Positions 1 to 8,616 of a DNA stretch of 64,000 nt are shown one piece after another. The stretch spans positions 248,001 to 312,000 of the forward strand of contig JACJXX010000002.1 in assembly GCA_020636435.1 (NCBI GenBank). The letters run 5' to 3'. The stretch comes from Lewinellaceae bacterium. GTDB lineage: Bacteria; Bacteroidota; Bacteroidia; Chitinophagales; Saprospiraceae. Below the pieces are notes generated by a model that saw only the letters and a list, made by a program, of their open reading frames with translations, ran no database searches and was not told the DNA's origin. Each line of letters opens with the position of its first letter. The stretch's first letter is position 1. The position numbers and the translations under genes are program-made.

Positions 1-1214
1 AGTTTCTTAATGTTTTTATCCATGCCCTGGCGCTGCAGGGAAGCATTGGTGAAGTCGATCGTGCTTCCGTAGCTGCCGAGCATATCGTTGATCGCATTGA
101 CCAGCACCTGCTCGCCCAGGTTGTTGGAGCCGGAAACGACGAGGGCGGCGCTGCGGCTGCTCCAGAGCTCGTCGGCCACCTTCTGTATTTTTGCCGCCTT
201 TTCAGTTTCCAATTGCGGGCCCCGGGCAGTAGGGCGGCCCGCCTTGCCAGCCAGAGCGTTGTGCAACGCCAGAATGGCGGCGCCCTGCTCCGACGGCCGG
301 ACCATGATGCGGTTGTCGGCATTCGAACCGGTCAGGCTCACATGGCTTTCCACCTGGATATGGCGGGACATCTTCGGGTTCTTCACATCCTCCAGCTTGC
401 GGCCTTTGGCGTACTGCCTGGCGAATTCTACCGGAGAAATCCAGGTGCCCAGGAAATCGGCGCCGAAGCTGACGATCACGTTGGCCTTGTCGAAATGATA
501 AGACGGAACAACCGCCTGGCCGAAGCTCTGCTGGTTGGCTTCCAGAATGGCGGAGCTGGATACCGGGTCGTACATCACGACCTCGGTGTTCGGGTATTGG
601 GCCTTGAAGTCTTCCAGCGCCTTCTTCGTCGTTGGGCTCATGATGGTATGCGCCACGATGCGGATGCGGGAGTTGGCATTGAACTTACCGGTGATCTCCT
701 GGTCGATCTCCGCCCAGGAAGGCCCTTTCTTATTGCGGTTGGCCGGCAGCTCGATATTGCCCTCCGCCACGCGGTAGGGGCCGTCGAGGCGGCTGGTGTC
801 ATAAAGGCTCAATACGCTGGCCTGCGCCCGCGCGCTGGTGCCGCCGCCGGTCACTTTCGACAGGCTGTTGCCTTCCACCTTGATGGGCCGGCCCTCGCGG
901 GTTTTGACCAGCAGGGCGCAATAGTCGCCGCCCTGAACAAAGCTGGAAGCGTAATAGGTGGCAACGCCCGGCACAATCTCATCCGGTTTTACCACATAAG
1001 GAATAGCGCGCTTGACGGGGATTTCGCAACTGGCAGCCAGGGTGGCGGCGCCAATGCCAAACCCGAGGTACTTCAGAAAGTCGCGGCGGTTGGTGCTCCC
1101 GCTTTCTATGATTTCTTCGTGGTTGATGAATTCCTGCTGAGTGGTTTCTTTGTATTCGGGGGTATCGGCTAACTGGTCTACCCCGATCCAAACACCATTA
1201 TTCTTATTCTTCAT
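1..1214 (-). CDS. actB: Alternative complex III subunit ActB (Tat-exported molybdopterin-oxidoreductase-like protein), 3' end outside window
   Basis: About 404 codons are visible; the gene runs off the left edge. The start is the ATG at 1214-1212, preceded by an A-rich stretch and lying 40 bp after the actA stop. The translation has a long N-terminal region, then a twin-arginine motif (RRDFLKYLGFG, about residue 43) followed by LAASC. This is the delayed Tat signal typical of the 'Tat-variant-translocated molybdopterin oxidoreductase' family. In alternative complex III, ActB is the periplasmic subunit that passes electrons from menaquinol through Fe-S clusters to the ActA hemes; its molybdopterin-like domain carries no cofactor. 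The Fe-S-binding C-terminal part is not in the window. The order actA-actB matches known ACIII operons, so family and role are well supported. Confidence 0.88.
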   Translation of the reverse strand, partial: MKNKNNGVWIGVDQLADTPEYKETTQQEFINHEEIIESGSTNRRDFLKYLGFGIGAATLAASCEIPVKRAIPYVVKPDEIVPGVATYYASSFVQGGDYCALLVKTREGRPIKVEGNSLSKVTGGGTSARAQASVLSLYDTSRLDGPYRVAEGNIELPANRNKKGPSWAEIDQEITGKFNANSRIRIVAHTIMSPTTKKALEDFKAQYPNTEVVMYDPVSSSAILEANQQSFGQAVVPSYHFDKANVIVSFGADFLGTWISPVEFARQYAKGRKLEDVKNPKMSRHIQVESHVSLTGSNADNRIMVRPSEQGAAILALHNALAGKAGRPTARGPQLETEKAAKIQKVADELWSSRSAALVVSGSNNLGEQVLVNAINDMLGSYGSTIDFTNASLQRQGMDKNIKK

Positions 1215-1254
1215 TTTTTCTTTTTTCAGGTTCAACTGGGCGGATTGGCGTGAA

Positions 1255-2706
1255 TTAATAGTGGCATTTCTGGCATTCGAGGCCGCCGATCTCCTCGACG
1301 GTCACCTTTTCGCGTTCTCCGCGGGCGATCTCGTCGTGGTAGTTTTCGTAGGCTTTGTAGTACTCGTTGCCGGCAAACTGTACTTCCGTCTGGCGGTGGC
1401 AGTTGATGCACCAACCCATGGAGAGCGGAGAATACTGTTGCACCACTTCCATTTCCTGAACCGGCCCGTGGCAGGTCTGGCATTCTACTTTGCCCACAGC
1501 AACGTGCTGAGCGTGGTTGAAGTAGGCGTGGTCCGGAAGGTTATGGATGCGAACCCATTCGATCGGGCCCTGTATTTTTTCCTTGTTTTCGTTGGTCAGC
1601 GAATTGACAATACCATCCCATTGGTCTTCGATGAGCTTCTCGCCTTCGGCATCGATACCGCCCTTTTCCTTGACATAGGAATCGGCAACCCACTTCTTGA
1701 AGATTTGCTCGATATCCTGCTCGCTCATTTTATCGTAGTCTTCGATGTAGGTATCCGTATTGGGGTTCCAGCCGATGGAAGCGTAAATTTTGCTCAGTTC
1801 GGCCGTTCCGTATTTGGAACCGACTTTAATGGCGGCGTGGCAGTTCATGCAGGTATTGGCGGCCGGGATGACGGAGTGCTTGGAGCGGCGGGCGCCGTCG
1901 TGGCAATACTGGCAGTCGATTTGCTGCAGCCCGGCGTGGGTAGCGTGAGAAAATTGGATGGGTTGTTCCGGAGCGTAGCCTTGCTGCCGGCCCAGCATGA
2001 TGGCGTTGTTGACCGTGGTGTAACCGCCGAGCACTACCAGCGCGAAGATGACAAAAGCGATCAGCCCCTTGCTGGTCAGTATCTCCACCAGCGTCTTGCG
2101 GCGCGCCGGAGCGTTGCCTTCGCGCACCTGCACCATATAGTTGAGGTTGGCCACGATGCGGGCCAGAACGACAGCGAGAATGGCGAGGATCACCGCCAGA
2201 GCGATAAAAAGCGGGGTATTGTTCGGCTTTTCAACTGCCTGCTGAGGCACGCCGGGAGTAGGGCCGCCGGCAACCTGATCTTTGCCGGTATACACATAAT
2301 CGACGTAGGCGAGGATGTTGTCGACCTCCTGGTCGGTGAGGTTGAAGTTGTTCATCACCGTGGGCTTCCACTCGTTCCAGAGCTCGGTAGCTCGGGGGTG
2401 CCCCTGGTTGATCATGGCCTGGGAGTTGCGAATCCAGCTGTACAGGTCTTCCTTCGGATAATCTGCCCAGCGTTCTTCAACGCCGCCCAGGGCCGGGCCG
2501 GTCAGGTTATCCTTCATGTTCTTGTTGTGGCAGGTCGCACAGTAGTTTCGGAAAAGCGTCTTTCCCTCATCGATGTTAGCCTCTCCGGCGGGCGCTGAGG
2601 CTTCGGCAGCAGCTCCTCCCTGGTTATCCTGAGCGAAAGCAGGGAAGGAGAACAGCGCCACAACGAGAAGGAGTAAAAATCGGCTAATCAACTGCTTATA
2701 TGTCAT
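1255..2706 (-). CDS. actA: Alternative complex III multiheme cytochrome c subunit ActA with fused N-terminal monoheme domain
   Basis: 483 residues with a signal peptide (MTYKQLISRFLLLLVVALFS, cleavage near AFA-Q). Six CXXCH heme motifs are present: CATCH (residues 56-60) in an N-terminal class I cytochrome-like domain, then CQYCH, CMNCH, CQTCH, CINCH and CQKCH, the last ending one residue before the stop. A hydrophobic segment (IALAVILAILAVVLARIV) separates the monoheme domain from the pentaheme part. Pentaheme ActA accepts electrons from ActB and passes them towards the terminal oxidase. The extra N-terminal heme domain resembles the separate monoheme subunit ActE of other ACIII complexes, so this looks like an ActE-ActA fusion. 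The fusion is inferred; the ACIII assignment is firm because actB follows directly. Confidence 0.88.
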   Translation of the reverse strand: MTYKQLISRFLLLLVVALFSFPAFAQDNQGGAAAEASAPAGEANIDEGKTLFRNYCATCHNKNMKDNLTGPALGGVEERWADYPKEDLYSWIRNSQAMINQGHPRATELWNEWKPTVMNNFNLTDQEVDNILAYVDYVYTGKDQVAGGPTPGVPQQAVEKPNNTPLFIALAVILAILAVVLARIVANLNYMVQVREGNAPARRKTLVEILTSKGLIAFVIFALVVLGGYTTVNNAIMLGRQQGYAPEQPIQFSHATHAGLQQIDCQYCHDGARRSKHSVIPAANTCMNCHAAIKVGSKYGTAELSKIYASIGWNPNTDTYIEDYDKMSEQDIEQIFKKWVADSYVKEKGGIDAEGEKLIEDQWDGIVNSLTNENKEKIQGPIEWVRIHNLPDHAYFNHAQHVAVGKVECQTCHGPVQEMEVVQQYSPLSMGWCINCHRQTEVQFAGNEYYKAYENYHDEIARGEREKVTVEEIGGLECQKCHY

Positions 2707-2766
2707 CTCGTGGTGCTATTTAATATATAATTTCAGCAATATGTGGGTGTCGTTTTTATATCAGCG

Positions 2767-2798
2767 CAAAGATAACTTTAGTGTTAATTTTTTAACAA
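2767..2798 (-). promoter_or_regulatory. Predicted promoter of the act operon
   Basis: Read on the minus strand, TATCTTTG (2774-2767) matches the Bacteroidota -7 box TAnnTTTG, with TTG (2798-2796) 21 bp upstream as the -33 element. Transcription would start near 2760, giving a leader of about 55 nt before the actA ATG. Nothing else was found in 2707-2973 apart from a short GCTGC hairpin next to the thyA stop. Confidence 0.55.
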
Positions 2799-2973
2799 TA
2801 AAAGTCTAAATCCCGCAATTATTTAGATCGCATCTAAATAAGAAGCGATTTTAGTGGGATGCTCGCTGGGAAACAATTGCTCTATCCGCCACTATTCTAC
2901 CCACGGATTATTTCTTTTAACAACTCATGAACAGATATAAATTTTACAATATTTGCCGCTGCGAAGCAGCATC

Positions 2974-3879
2974 CTAAACCGCCACCTGCGCCCGGATAGG
3001 CGGGTGGGGGTCGTAATTTTGCAGCTCAAAATCTTCGTATTGGAAGCCGAAGATGTTTTTCACCTCCGGGTTGAGTCGCATCACGGGCAGGGCCCGGGGA
3101 GGGCGGCTCAACTGCAGGTTGGCCTGTTCCAGGTGATTCAGGTAAAGGTGCACATCGCCAAAGGTGTGCACGAAATCGCCGGGTTGCAACCCGCAGGCCT
3201 GTGCCGCCATCATGCACAGCAAAGCATAGGAAGCGATGTTGAACGGCACCCCCAGGAAAACATCGGCCGAGCGCTGGTACAACTGGCAGGACAGGCGCCC
3301 CTCGGCGACGTAGAACTGAAACAGCGTATGGCAGGGCGGCAGGCCCGATTTGGCCATTTCGGGAATATCTCTGGGGTTCCAGGCGGAAACGATGTGCCGG
3401 CGGGAATCCGGGTTGCGTTGGATGTCCTCCATTACCTGGCTTATCTGGTCGACGCCTTCAAAGTCGCGCCATTGGCGGCCGTAGACCGGGCCGAGTTCGC
3501 CCCACTGCCGGGCGAAGCTTTCGTCCTCCTTTACTTGTTCGATAAAAACCTTCATTTGTTCTTTCCAGGCCTCACTGTATTTGGGGTACTTGCCTTCCAG
3601 GCCATTTTTCTCCAGCCAGTGCTGGTAAGGCCATTCATTCCAGATATTGACGCCATTGCGGGCGAGGTAGCGGATGTTGGTGTCGCCCTGAAGCATCCAA
3701 AGCAACTCGTGAATGATAGATTTGAGGTATACTTTCTTGGTGGTGAGCAGGGGGAAACCGTCCTGGAGGTTCATGCGCATCTGGTATCCGAACACGCTGA
3801 GCGTGCCGGTTCCGGTACGGTCGCTTTTTCGGACTCCGTTGTCTTTTATGTATTGTAAAAGGTCCAAATACTGGCGCAT
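2974..3879 (-). CDS. thyA: Thymidylate synthase
   Basis: 301 residues, full length for the long (Lactobacillus-type) form of ThyA; an insertion at about residues 85-130 makes it longer than the 264-residue E. coli enzyme. It methylates dUMP to dTMP with methylene-tetrahydrofolate in the cytoplasm. Diagnostic sequence: RTGTGTLSVFG near the N-terminus, the catalytic cysteine in LPPCHTLFQFYV (Cys183), and RSADVFLGVPFNIASYA for dUMP binding. No dihydrofolate reductase gene lies next to it. It is transcribed towards actA but separated by about 270 bp with its own predicted act promoter, so it is probably not co-transcribed with act. Confidence 0.96.
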   Translation of the reverse strand: MRQYLDLLQYIKDNGVRKSDRTGTGTLSVFGYQMRMNLQDGFPLLTTKKVYLKSIIHELLWMLQGDTNIRYLARNGVNIWNEWPYQHWLEKNGLEGKYPKYSEAWKEQMKVFIEQVKEDESFARQWGELGPVYGRQWRDFEGVDQISQVMEDIQRNPDSRRHIVSAWNPRDIPEMAKSGLPPCHTLFQFYVAEGRLSCQLYQRSADVFLGVPFNIASYALLCMMAAQACGLQPGDFVHTFGDVHLYLNHLEQANLQLSRPPRALPVMRLNPEVKNIFGFQYEDFELQNYDPHPPIRAQVAV

Positions 3880-4078
3880 AGACTATAGCTCGGCTATTCT
3901 GTTTTTCGTTTTGAATATTTTTCCAGGCGCGTCCTCAGAGGAAGCCCGGCAGTCGGGAGCAAATCGGTTGGAATGGCAGGAGGCCCGGATTATTTATTAC
4001 GCAAATTTAGCAATGTCTCGGAACCAGCCTAATTCTAAAGCGTTAATTTAAGGAATTTCTCTAAAACACCTCACTGGA

Positions 4079-4738
4079 ATGAAAATAAAAATGCATCTTA
4101 ACAATTTGATTATCATTGCCTTACTATTAAGCACGCTCTCCCTGCCCGCACAATCCGGCCACTGGAAACTCAAAAAAGAGGCCGACGGGCTGAAAATATT
4201 CCTCCGCGATGCCGAAGATTCCAACATCAAGGAAGTCAAAATCGAAACCACCTTCGACGCCTCCCTGTCCTCCATCGTCACGGTGCTGAAAGACGTGCCC
4301 GCCTATCCGGACTGGATTTACAAATGCGCCAAAGCGGAGCGCCTGGAACCCGGCACCAATACCTCCAGCCTTTATTACTGCGAGGTCGATTTTCCCTGGC
4401 CGCTGACCGACCGCGATTTTATCGCCAAAAGCAAGCTCCGCCAGGACCCCGACACCCGGCACGTTTTTATCGACGTCGTAAGCGCCCCGGCTCACCTGCC
4501 GGCCAAGGACGGCATCGTCCGGATCGAAACGCTCAATATCCATTACGAATTCATACCCCTCTCCAACGACAAAGTCCGGATGAACTACCGCCTCCATTCC
4601 GACCCCGGCGGGGCGCTGCCGGCCTGGCTCGTCAACATGGCCGTCGACAACGGGCCGGCAAATACCATCAAGGGCATGCGGGAAATGTTGAAACAGGAGA
4701 AGTACAGGGGTGCGAAGCTGGCGTTTTTGAAGGATTAA
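4079..4738 (+). CDS. Secreted START-domain (lipid-binding fold) protein
   Basis: 219 residues. An N-terminal signal peptide (hydrophobic NNLIIIALLLSTLSLPAQS) is followed by one START/SRPBCC domain, recognisable by WKLKKEADGLKIFLRD, the DVPAYPDWIYKC segment, DFPWPLTDRDFI and a C-terminal helix (NTIKGMREMLKQ). Proteins of this type bind a hydrophobic ligand in a helix-grip pocket; the ligand here is unknown. An alternative start lies at the internal ATG 12 bp downstream. The following 4739-4947 holds only short GTGTAAGCG-type repeats and no clear gene. Confidence 0.8.
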   Translation: MKIKMHLNNLIIIALLLSTLSLPAQSGHWKLKKEADGLKIFLRDAEDSNIKEVKIETTFDASLSSIVTVLKDVPAYPDWIYKCAKAERLEPGTNTSSLYYCEVDFPWPLTDRDFIAKSKLRQDPDTRHVFIDVVSAPAHLPAKDGIVRIETLNIHYEFIPLSNDKVRMNYRLHSDPGGALPAWLVNMAVDNGPANTIKGMREMLKQEKYRGAKLAFLKD

Positions 4739-4947
4739 GGGGGAAGGTGTAAGCGTGTAAAGGTGTAAGCGTATCTGGCTGGTCTGGCGGGCAACCGAAA
4801 GCCGAGCTGCCGAATGTTCTTCCCCACTGTCGGCGATCCAACCAAACAAGGCGGAACGGGCGGGGTTCGAAAACCGAAAAACCGAAAAATGTGTTAGGTA
4901 GGTCGCAAATGTTAGCCTAATTTTAGGGCTATTCAGCAATTCATGCT

Positions 4948-7485
4948 ATGACAAGAACCGGCCGCCGCCTTTTTTTCCTGCTGATTGTGTTTCTGCCCTG
5001 CGCCGCCTTCGGCCAGGCGCCTTTCCTGTGCGAAGGCCAGGCCTTTGTGATACAGCAAGGGACGGGCGAGCTGGCGGAAATGGTTATCAACCCCGGCAAC
5101 AACAGCCTGAATTTCCCCCCGCTTAACCCCGCCCTGGGCCTGCAGATCGAAGCCCTGGGCTTCAGGAGCGCCGACCGGCTGCTGTACGGTATCAGCCGCG
5201 ACGATCACCGCCTTTATCGGATAGACGCCACTGGCGCCGTGGAAGGCCTTGGCCTGCTCGGCCTGGACGACAACCTGGCCGTCATCGGCGGGGCGGTCAG
5301 CCCGGATGGGCGCTACTTTGCCGCGATTGGCGCCGGCCCCGGCATGCAGATCATGTTTAAGGTCGACCTGGAAAGCCCGGGCTATGCCGTTACGCCTATT
5401 TCGCTGGACGCCTCCCGAATGATCATCGACCTGGCCTTCAACCCGATCGACGGTAAATTGTACGGCTATGACCAATCGAACAGGGCCCTGGCAGAAATCA
5501 ATTTCAACAGCGGCGCCATCACGGCATTTTCCACAACCGAGGATGGCAATGAGATACAAGGCCTGTACTTCAACCCTTTCGGCGAGCTGTTGGCCTATGG
5601 CACTTCGGCCTTTGGCGTAGCCGGCAGTTTGTTCAAAATAAACAAAAGCGATGGCAGGGAAACCCGTTACGCCGCCGGGCCGGTGCACAATGTGACTGAT
5701 ATTGCTGCCTGCCCTTATTCGGTGGCCATCCGAAACGGGGTATCGCCGGCTACTACTTTTCCCTGCAGCGAGGCCCGCTATACTTACATTATCGGCAACG
5801 GCTCAGGGCAAGTGCAAAGTGGCGCCGTTCTGGAACACCAGCTTCCTGCAGGATTCGAGCTGGTGGGAGTCGTACGCAACCCTTTCGGCGGCACGCTGGC
5901 CGCCGGCGGGCCGCCCAACCGGGCCAGGATAGAGAACATGTCCATCCCCCGCCGGGTGGACAGCCTGGTGATCCTGGTGGAGGTAGGCGATATTCCCGGG
6001 GGCAACTATCCCAGCCAGGCCATCCTGAGCGGCTTGCCTGAAGGCATGGGCGGCAGCCGCCCCGCCGACAATCCCGCCACCCTCAAACCCAATGACAGCA
6101 CCGCCGTTCTGGTCAACCGTTTCGAAGAAGACAGCTTGTCCTTCAGTTCTTTCCTGTGCCTGGGGCAGAGCCTGGACCTGGATGGCAGCGATTATGGCAA
6201 TGACCTGCTGTGGAGCAACGGCTCTACCGATGCCCGGCTTTCCGTCAGCCAGCAGGGCGTCTACACCCTTCAGGCTTTCAGTGGCTGCCAGAACCTTTCC
6301 GTCACCTACGAAGTAACCGCCGCTTCCTGCCCTTTTACCATTGAGGTGGGGCATAAAATCCTGCCTGCCGAAACCTTCCCCTGCCAGGAAGTCACTTTCC
6401 GCTACATCATCGACAACGATTCGGGGCTGCCCCGCAGCGGCCTGGAGCTTTCCGATACCCTGCCGCCCGGGTTCAGCGCCCTGCGCCTGGGAAACAACCC
6501 GTTTGGAGGAACACTCCGGCCCGGCCTGCCTCCCGAATTGCTCTGCATCCGGAATATGACGTTGCCGGAGGGCATCGACTCCCTCGATGTCATCGTCCAG
6601 GTGGGCGCAGCAATGCCCGGAACCTACCGGCAGCGCGCAACGCTCAGCGGCCTGCCGGTTGCCATGGGGCCCAGGCGCCTGTCTTTCAACGCCGATACGA
6701 TCTCGAATGACAGCACCGCCCTGCACGTCTTCGGCGTCGACTCCGACAGCACCTACCTGGAACGGACGCTCTGCCCCGGCGAAACCCTGGTGCTGGACGG
6801 CAGCCCCTACGGAACTTCTTTCCTGTGGGAAGGCGGCTCCGCCGGCGCTCGCCTGCCCGTCACCCAACCCGGGCGCTACCAATTGGCCGTTTTTAACGGG
6901 TGCGAACCGTCCCTGGTCTTTTTTGACGTCGCCGAAGGGCCGCTGATCGATATCGAATTCCCCGTGGACACCGTCGAAATCCACCTGGGAGAGGAATACC
7001 GCCTCTCCCCTGCCCTCACCAACCTGGGAAGCGCACCGCTGCTGGAATGGGAAGGCCCGCTGGTTTCCTACCTGTCTTGCACCGGCTGTTTGTCGCCCAT
7101 TGCCAAACCCCTGGAAAATGCGCGTTATGCTTTCCGCGCCTCCAACGAGCTGTGCGCCGATACGCTCTACATCACCTTCCTGGTCGACGACACCCGGCGC
7201 ATCTATGCCCCCAACGCCTTCTCCCCCAACCAGGACGGCAGAAACGACTATTTCTATCTGCAAAGCCCCGACTTCGGCGCCATCCTCGATCTTTCCGTCT
7301 ACGACCGTTGGGGCGGGTTGGTTTTTCAGTCTTCCGAAACCGTGATGAACCTTCCGCAAAGTGGATGGGACGGGCAGAGGAACGGCAAGCCGGTGCCGGA
7401 AGGCGCTTATTTGTGGAGCGCGAAGATTGAGTTCATTGGCCAAATCGTCGAGGTTTTTTCGGGGGAAGTGGCGGTGTTGAGGTGA
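4948..7485 (+). CDS. Large T9SS-secreted surface protein with duplicated DUF11-like region and gliding-motility (type B) C-terminal domain
   Basis: 845 residues. A signal peptide (RRLFFLLIVFLPCAAFG) is followed by a region of about 230 residues resembling the beta-propeller-like DUF6923 fold. Two tandem copies of a roughly 190-residue unit come next (about 252-446 and 460-652), each with TFPC, NPFGGTL, GLP..MG, NDSTA and a cysteine-bounded CLGQSLDLDG/CPGETLVLDG segment. The last about 95 residues form the gliding-motility-associated domain (YAPNAFSPNQDGRNDYF ... YDRWGGLVFQS ... GWDGQRNGKPVPEGAYLW). This domain is a type B signal for export by the type IX system and attachment at the cell surface. 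The ligand is unknown; an adhesin-like role is an inference from architecture. Confidence 0.85.
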   Translation: MTRTGRRLFFLLIVFLPCAAFGQAPFLCEGQAFVIQQGTGELAEMVINPGNNSLNFPPLNPALGLQIEALGFRSADRLLYGISRDDHRLYRIDATGAVEGLGLLGLDDNLAVIGGAVSPDGRYFAAIGAGPGMQIMFKVDLESPGYAVTPISLDASRMIIDLAFNPIDGKLYGYDQSNRALAEINFNSGAITAFSTTEDGNEIQGLYFNPFGELLAYGTSAFGVAGSLFKINKSDGRETRYAAGPVHNVTDIAACPYSVAIRNGVSPATTFPCSEARYTYIIGNGSGQVQSGAVLEHQLPAGFELVGVVRNPFGGTLAAGGPPNRARIENMSIPRRVDSLVILVEVGDIPGGNYPSQAILSGLPEGMGGSRPADNPATLKPNDSTAVLVNRFEEDSLSFSSFLCLGQSLDLDGSDYGNDLLWSNGSTDARLSVSQQGVYTLQAFSGCQNLSVTYEVTAASCPFTIEVGHKILPAETFPCQEVTFRYIIDNDSGLPRSGLELSDTLPPGFSALRLGNNPFGGTLRPGLPPELLCIRNMTLPEGIDSLDVIVQVGAAMPGTYRQRATLSGLPVAMGPRRLSFNADTISNDSTALHVFGVDSDSTYLERTLCPGETLVLDGSPYGTSFLWEGGSAGARLPVTQPGRYQLAVFNGCEPSLVFFDVAEGPLIDIEFPVDTVEIHLGEEYRLSPALTNLGSAPLLEWEGPLVSYLSCTGCLSPIAKPLENARYAFRASNELCADTLYITFLVDDTRRIYAPNAFSPNQDGRNDYFYLQSPDFGAILDLSVYDRWGGLVFQSSETVMNLPQSGWDGQRNGKPVPEGAYLWSAKIEFIGQIVEVFSGEVAVLR
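5713..6903 (+). repeat. Internal tandem duplication (about 575 bp x 2) within the T9SS protein gene
   Basis: The units are about 5713-6294 and 6331-6903. They encode homologous segments that share SPATTFPC/LPAETFPC, NPFGGTLAAGG/NPFGGTLRPGL, NDSTAVLV/NDSTALHV and CLGQSLDLDGSDYG/CPGETLVLDGSPYG. The copies differ substantially, so the duplication is old and kept for function. Confidence 0.75.
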
Positions 7486-7535
7486 GGTTAAGGTTAAGGT
7501 TGAGGTTGAGGTTGAGATAAAAAATTCCTTTCTTT

Positions 7536-7561
7536 AAAGTAATTTCCCCTTTCATTCGTCT
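7536..7561 (+). promoter_or_regulatory. Predicted ECF-sigma-dependent autoregulatory promoter
   Basis: AAAGTAA (7536-7542), 14-bp spacer, CGTCT (7557-7561). The preceding TCTTTAAAGTAA and the following TTCGTCT are repeated exactly, with the same spacing, at 8889-8919 in front of the small-protein/hsp20 unit. CGTC is a typical -10 core for ECF sigma factors. This position implies transcription starting near 7568, close to the predicted TTG start of the sigma gene. Confidence 0.6.
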
Positions 7562-7577
7562 CCCCAATAAAGAAAAT

Positions 7578-8189
7578 TTGACGAATCGCGTGCCGACGTT
7601 TACCGAAGGCCCACGCGATTTGACAAAAAACAACAAACTATTGGCTGACCGCAATCAAACGCTGGGGCAAATCATCAGAGGCTATGGCCAACGGCTGTAC
7701 GGTTTCATCCGGGGGCGTACGGCCAGCGACGCCGATGCGGAAGACATCCTGCAGGAAGTCTGGTTCCAACTCAGCCGCCTGGTCGACCTCGAGGCCATCG
7801 AAAACATCAACGCCTGGCTGTTCCGCGTGGCCCGCAATAAGGTGACGGACCGTTACCGCAAACGGGAGGAGGAATCCCTGGACGGCATGGCCTACGAGGA
7901 TGAGCACGGAGATACTTCTTTCCAGGAAATCCTGCTGGCCGATTTCAACACCCCGGAAACCGAACACCTGCGGCAGTTCTTTTGGGAAGAACTCTTCGCC
8001 GCACTGGAAGAACTGCCGGCGGAGCAACGCGATGTTTTCATCCAAAACGAACTGGACGGGGAGGCCTTCCAGGAAATTTCGGATAGAACCGGCGTCAACA
8101 TCAAGACCCTCATTTCCCGAAAACGCTACGCGGTGATGCACCTGCGCCGGCGGCTGGCGGACTTGTATGAGGAGTTGTTGGAGTATTGA
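7578..8189 (+). CDS. ECF-type RNA polymerase sigma factor (sigma-70 family)
   Basis: 203 residues from a TTG start. Sigma region 2 lies at about residues 30-100 (YGQRLYGFIRGR, DAEDILQEVWFQL, NINAWLFRVARNKVTDRYRKR). Region 4 lies at about 140-195 (ALEELPAEQRDVFIQNELDGEAFQEIS, VNIKTLISRKRYAVMHLRRRLADL). Regions 1 and 3 are missing, as expected for ECF sigmas. An in-frame TTG at 7620 may be the true start because the predicted transcription start is only about 10 nt before 7578. A 118-residue membrane protein follows after 70 bp, and a promoter-like motif identical to its own stands before the hsp20 unit, which suggests an envelope or heat-stress regulon. No recognisable anti-sigma factor (FecR or zinc-anti-sigma type) is present. 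Confidence 0.88.
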   Translation: MTNRVPTFTEGPRDLTKNNKLLADRNQTLGQIIRGYGQRLYGFIRGRTASDADAEDILQEVWFQLSRLVDLEAIENINAWLFRVARNKVTDRYRKREEESLDGMAYEDEHGDTSFQEILLADFNTPETEHLRQFFWEELFAALEELPAEQRDVFIQNELDGEAFQEISDRTGVNIKTLISRKRYAVMHLRRRLADLYEELLEY

Positions 8190-8259
8190 GGATGGTTGGA
8201 TGGTTGGAATAATGTTCCGGAATTTTCAGGAATTATCATATAACTAAAATATTGGCCTC

Positions 8260-8616
8260 ATGTATAGCCATTCAAAAAACACAGGATTCCGTCACGGCTG
8301 GCGCCGGAGGATTTTCATCTTCCTGTTCTTCGCGGCGGCCTTTTTGCTGCTGGGAGCGGTAGTCATGTTGTTGTGGAATGCTATTCTACCAGAAGTCACT
8401 TCGGCCCGGCCCCTCTCCTACTGGCAGGCGCTGGGGTTGTTGGCGCTCAGCCGCATCCTGTTTGGGGGCTTCCGCTTCGGCAAGCCGGGCGGAGGGCCAG
8501 CCTCCTGGAAAAAACGGCGCGAATGGCGGGAAAAATGGATGAACATGAGCGAGGAGGAGCGGGCGCAGTTCCGGGCTTCGTGGCGGAAGCGGTGTGGGAA
8601 AAAGGAGGAGGAGTAA
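8260..8616 (+). CDS. Small two-helix membrane protein following the ECF sigma gene (candidate regulator)
   Basis: 118 residues of unrecognised family. Two predicted membrane segments (about 18-44, RIFIFLFFAAAFLLLGAVVMLL; and about 54-71, YWQALGLLALSRILFGG) are followed by a strongly charged tail rich in Trp, Arg and Glu (KKRREWREKWMNMSEEERAQF). The tail is reminiscent of small stress-linked Bacteroidota membrane proteins. Its position 70 bp after the sigma gene on the same strand makes an anti-sigma or sensor role possible, but no domain shows that. Confidence 0.7.
   Translation: MYSHSKNTGFRHGWRRRIFIFLFFAAAFLLLGAVVMLLWNAILPEVTSARPLSYWQALGLLALSRILFGGFRFGKPGGGPASWKKRREWREKWMNMSEEERAQFRASWRKRCGKKEEE

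Noticed and set aside
1141..2598. Long plus-strand open frame opposite actA (485 codons)
   Set aside because: It lies antisense to a cytochrome gene with six CXXCH motifs. The frame is open only because of GC-rich codon use, and its translation resembles no protein.
5803..7443. 546-codon minus-strand open frame opposite the T9SS protein gene
   Set aside because: Shadow of a clear T9SS protein. The composition is Gly/Gln/Ala-rich without signal or domains.
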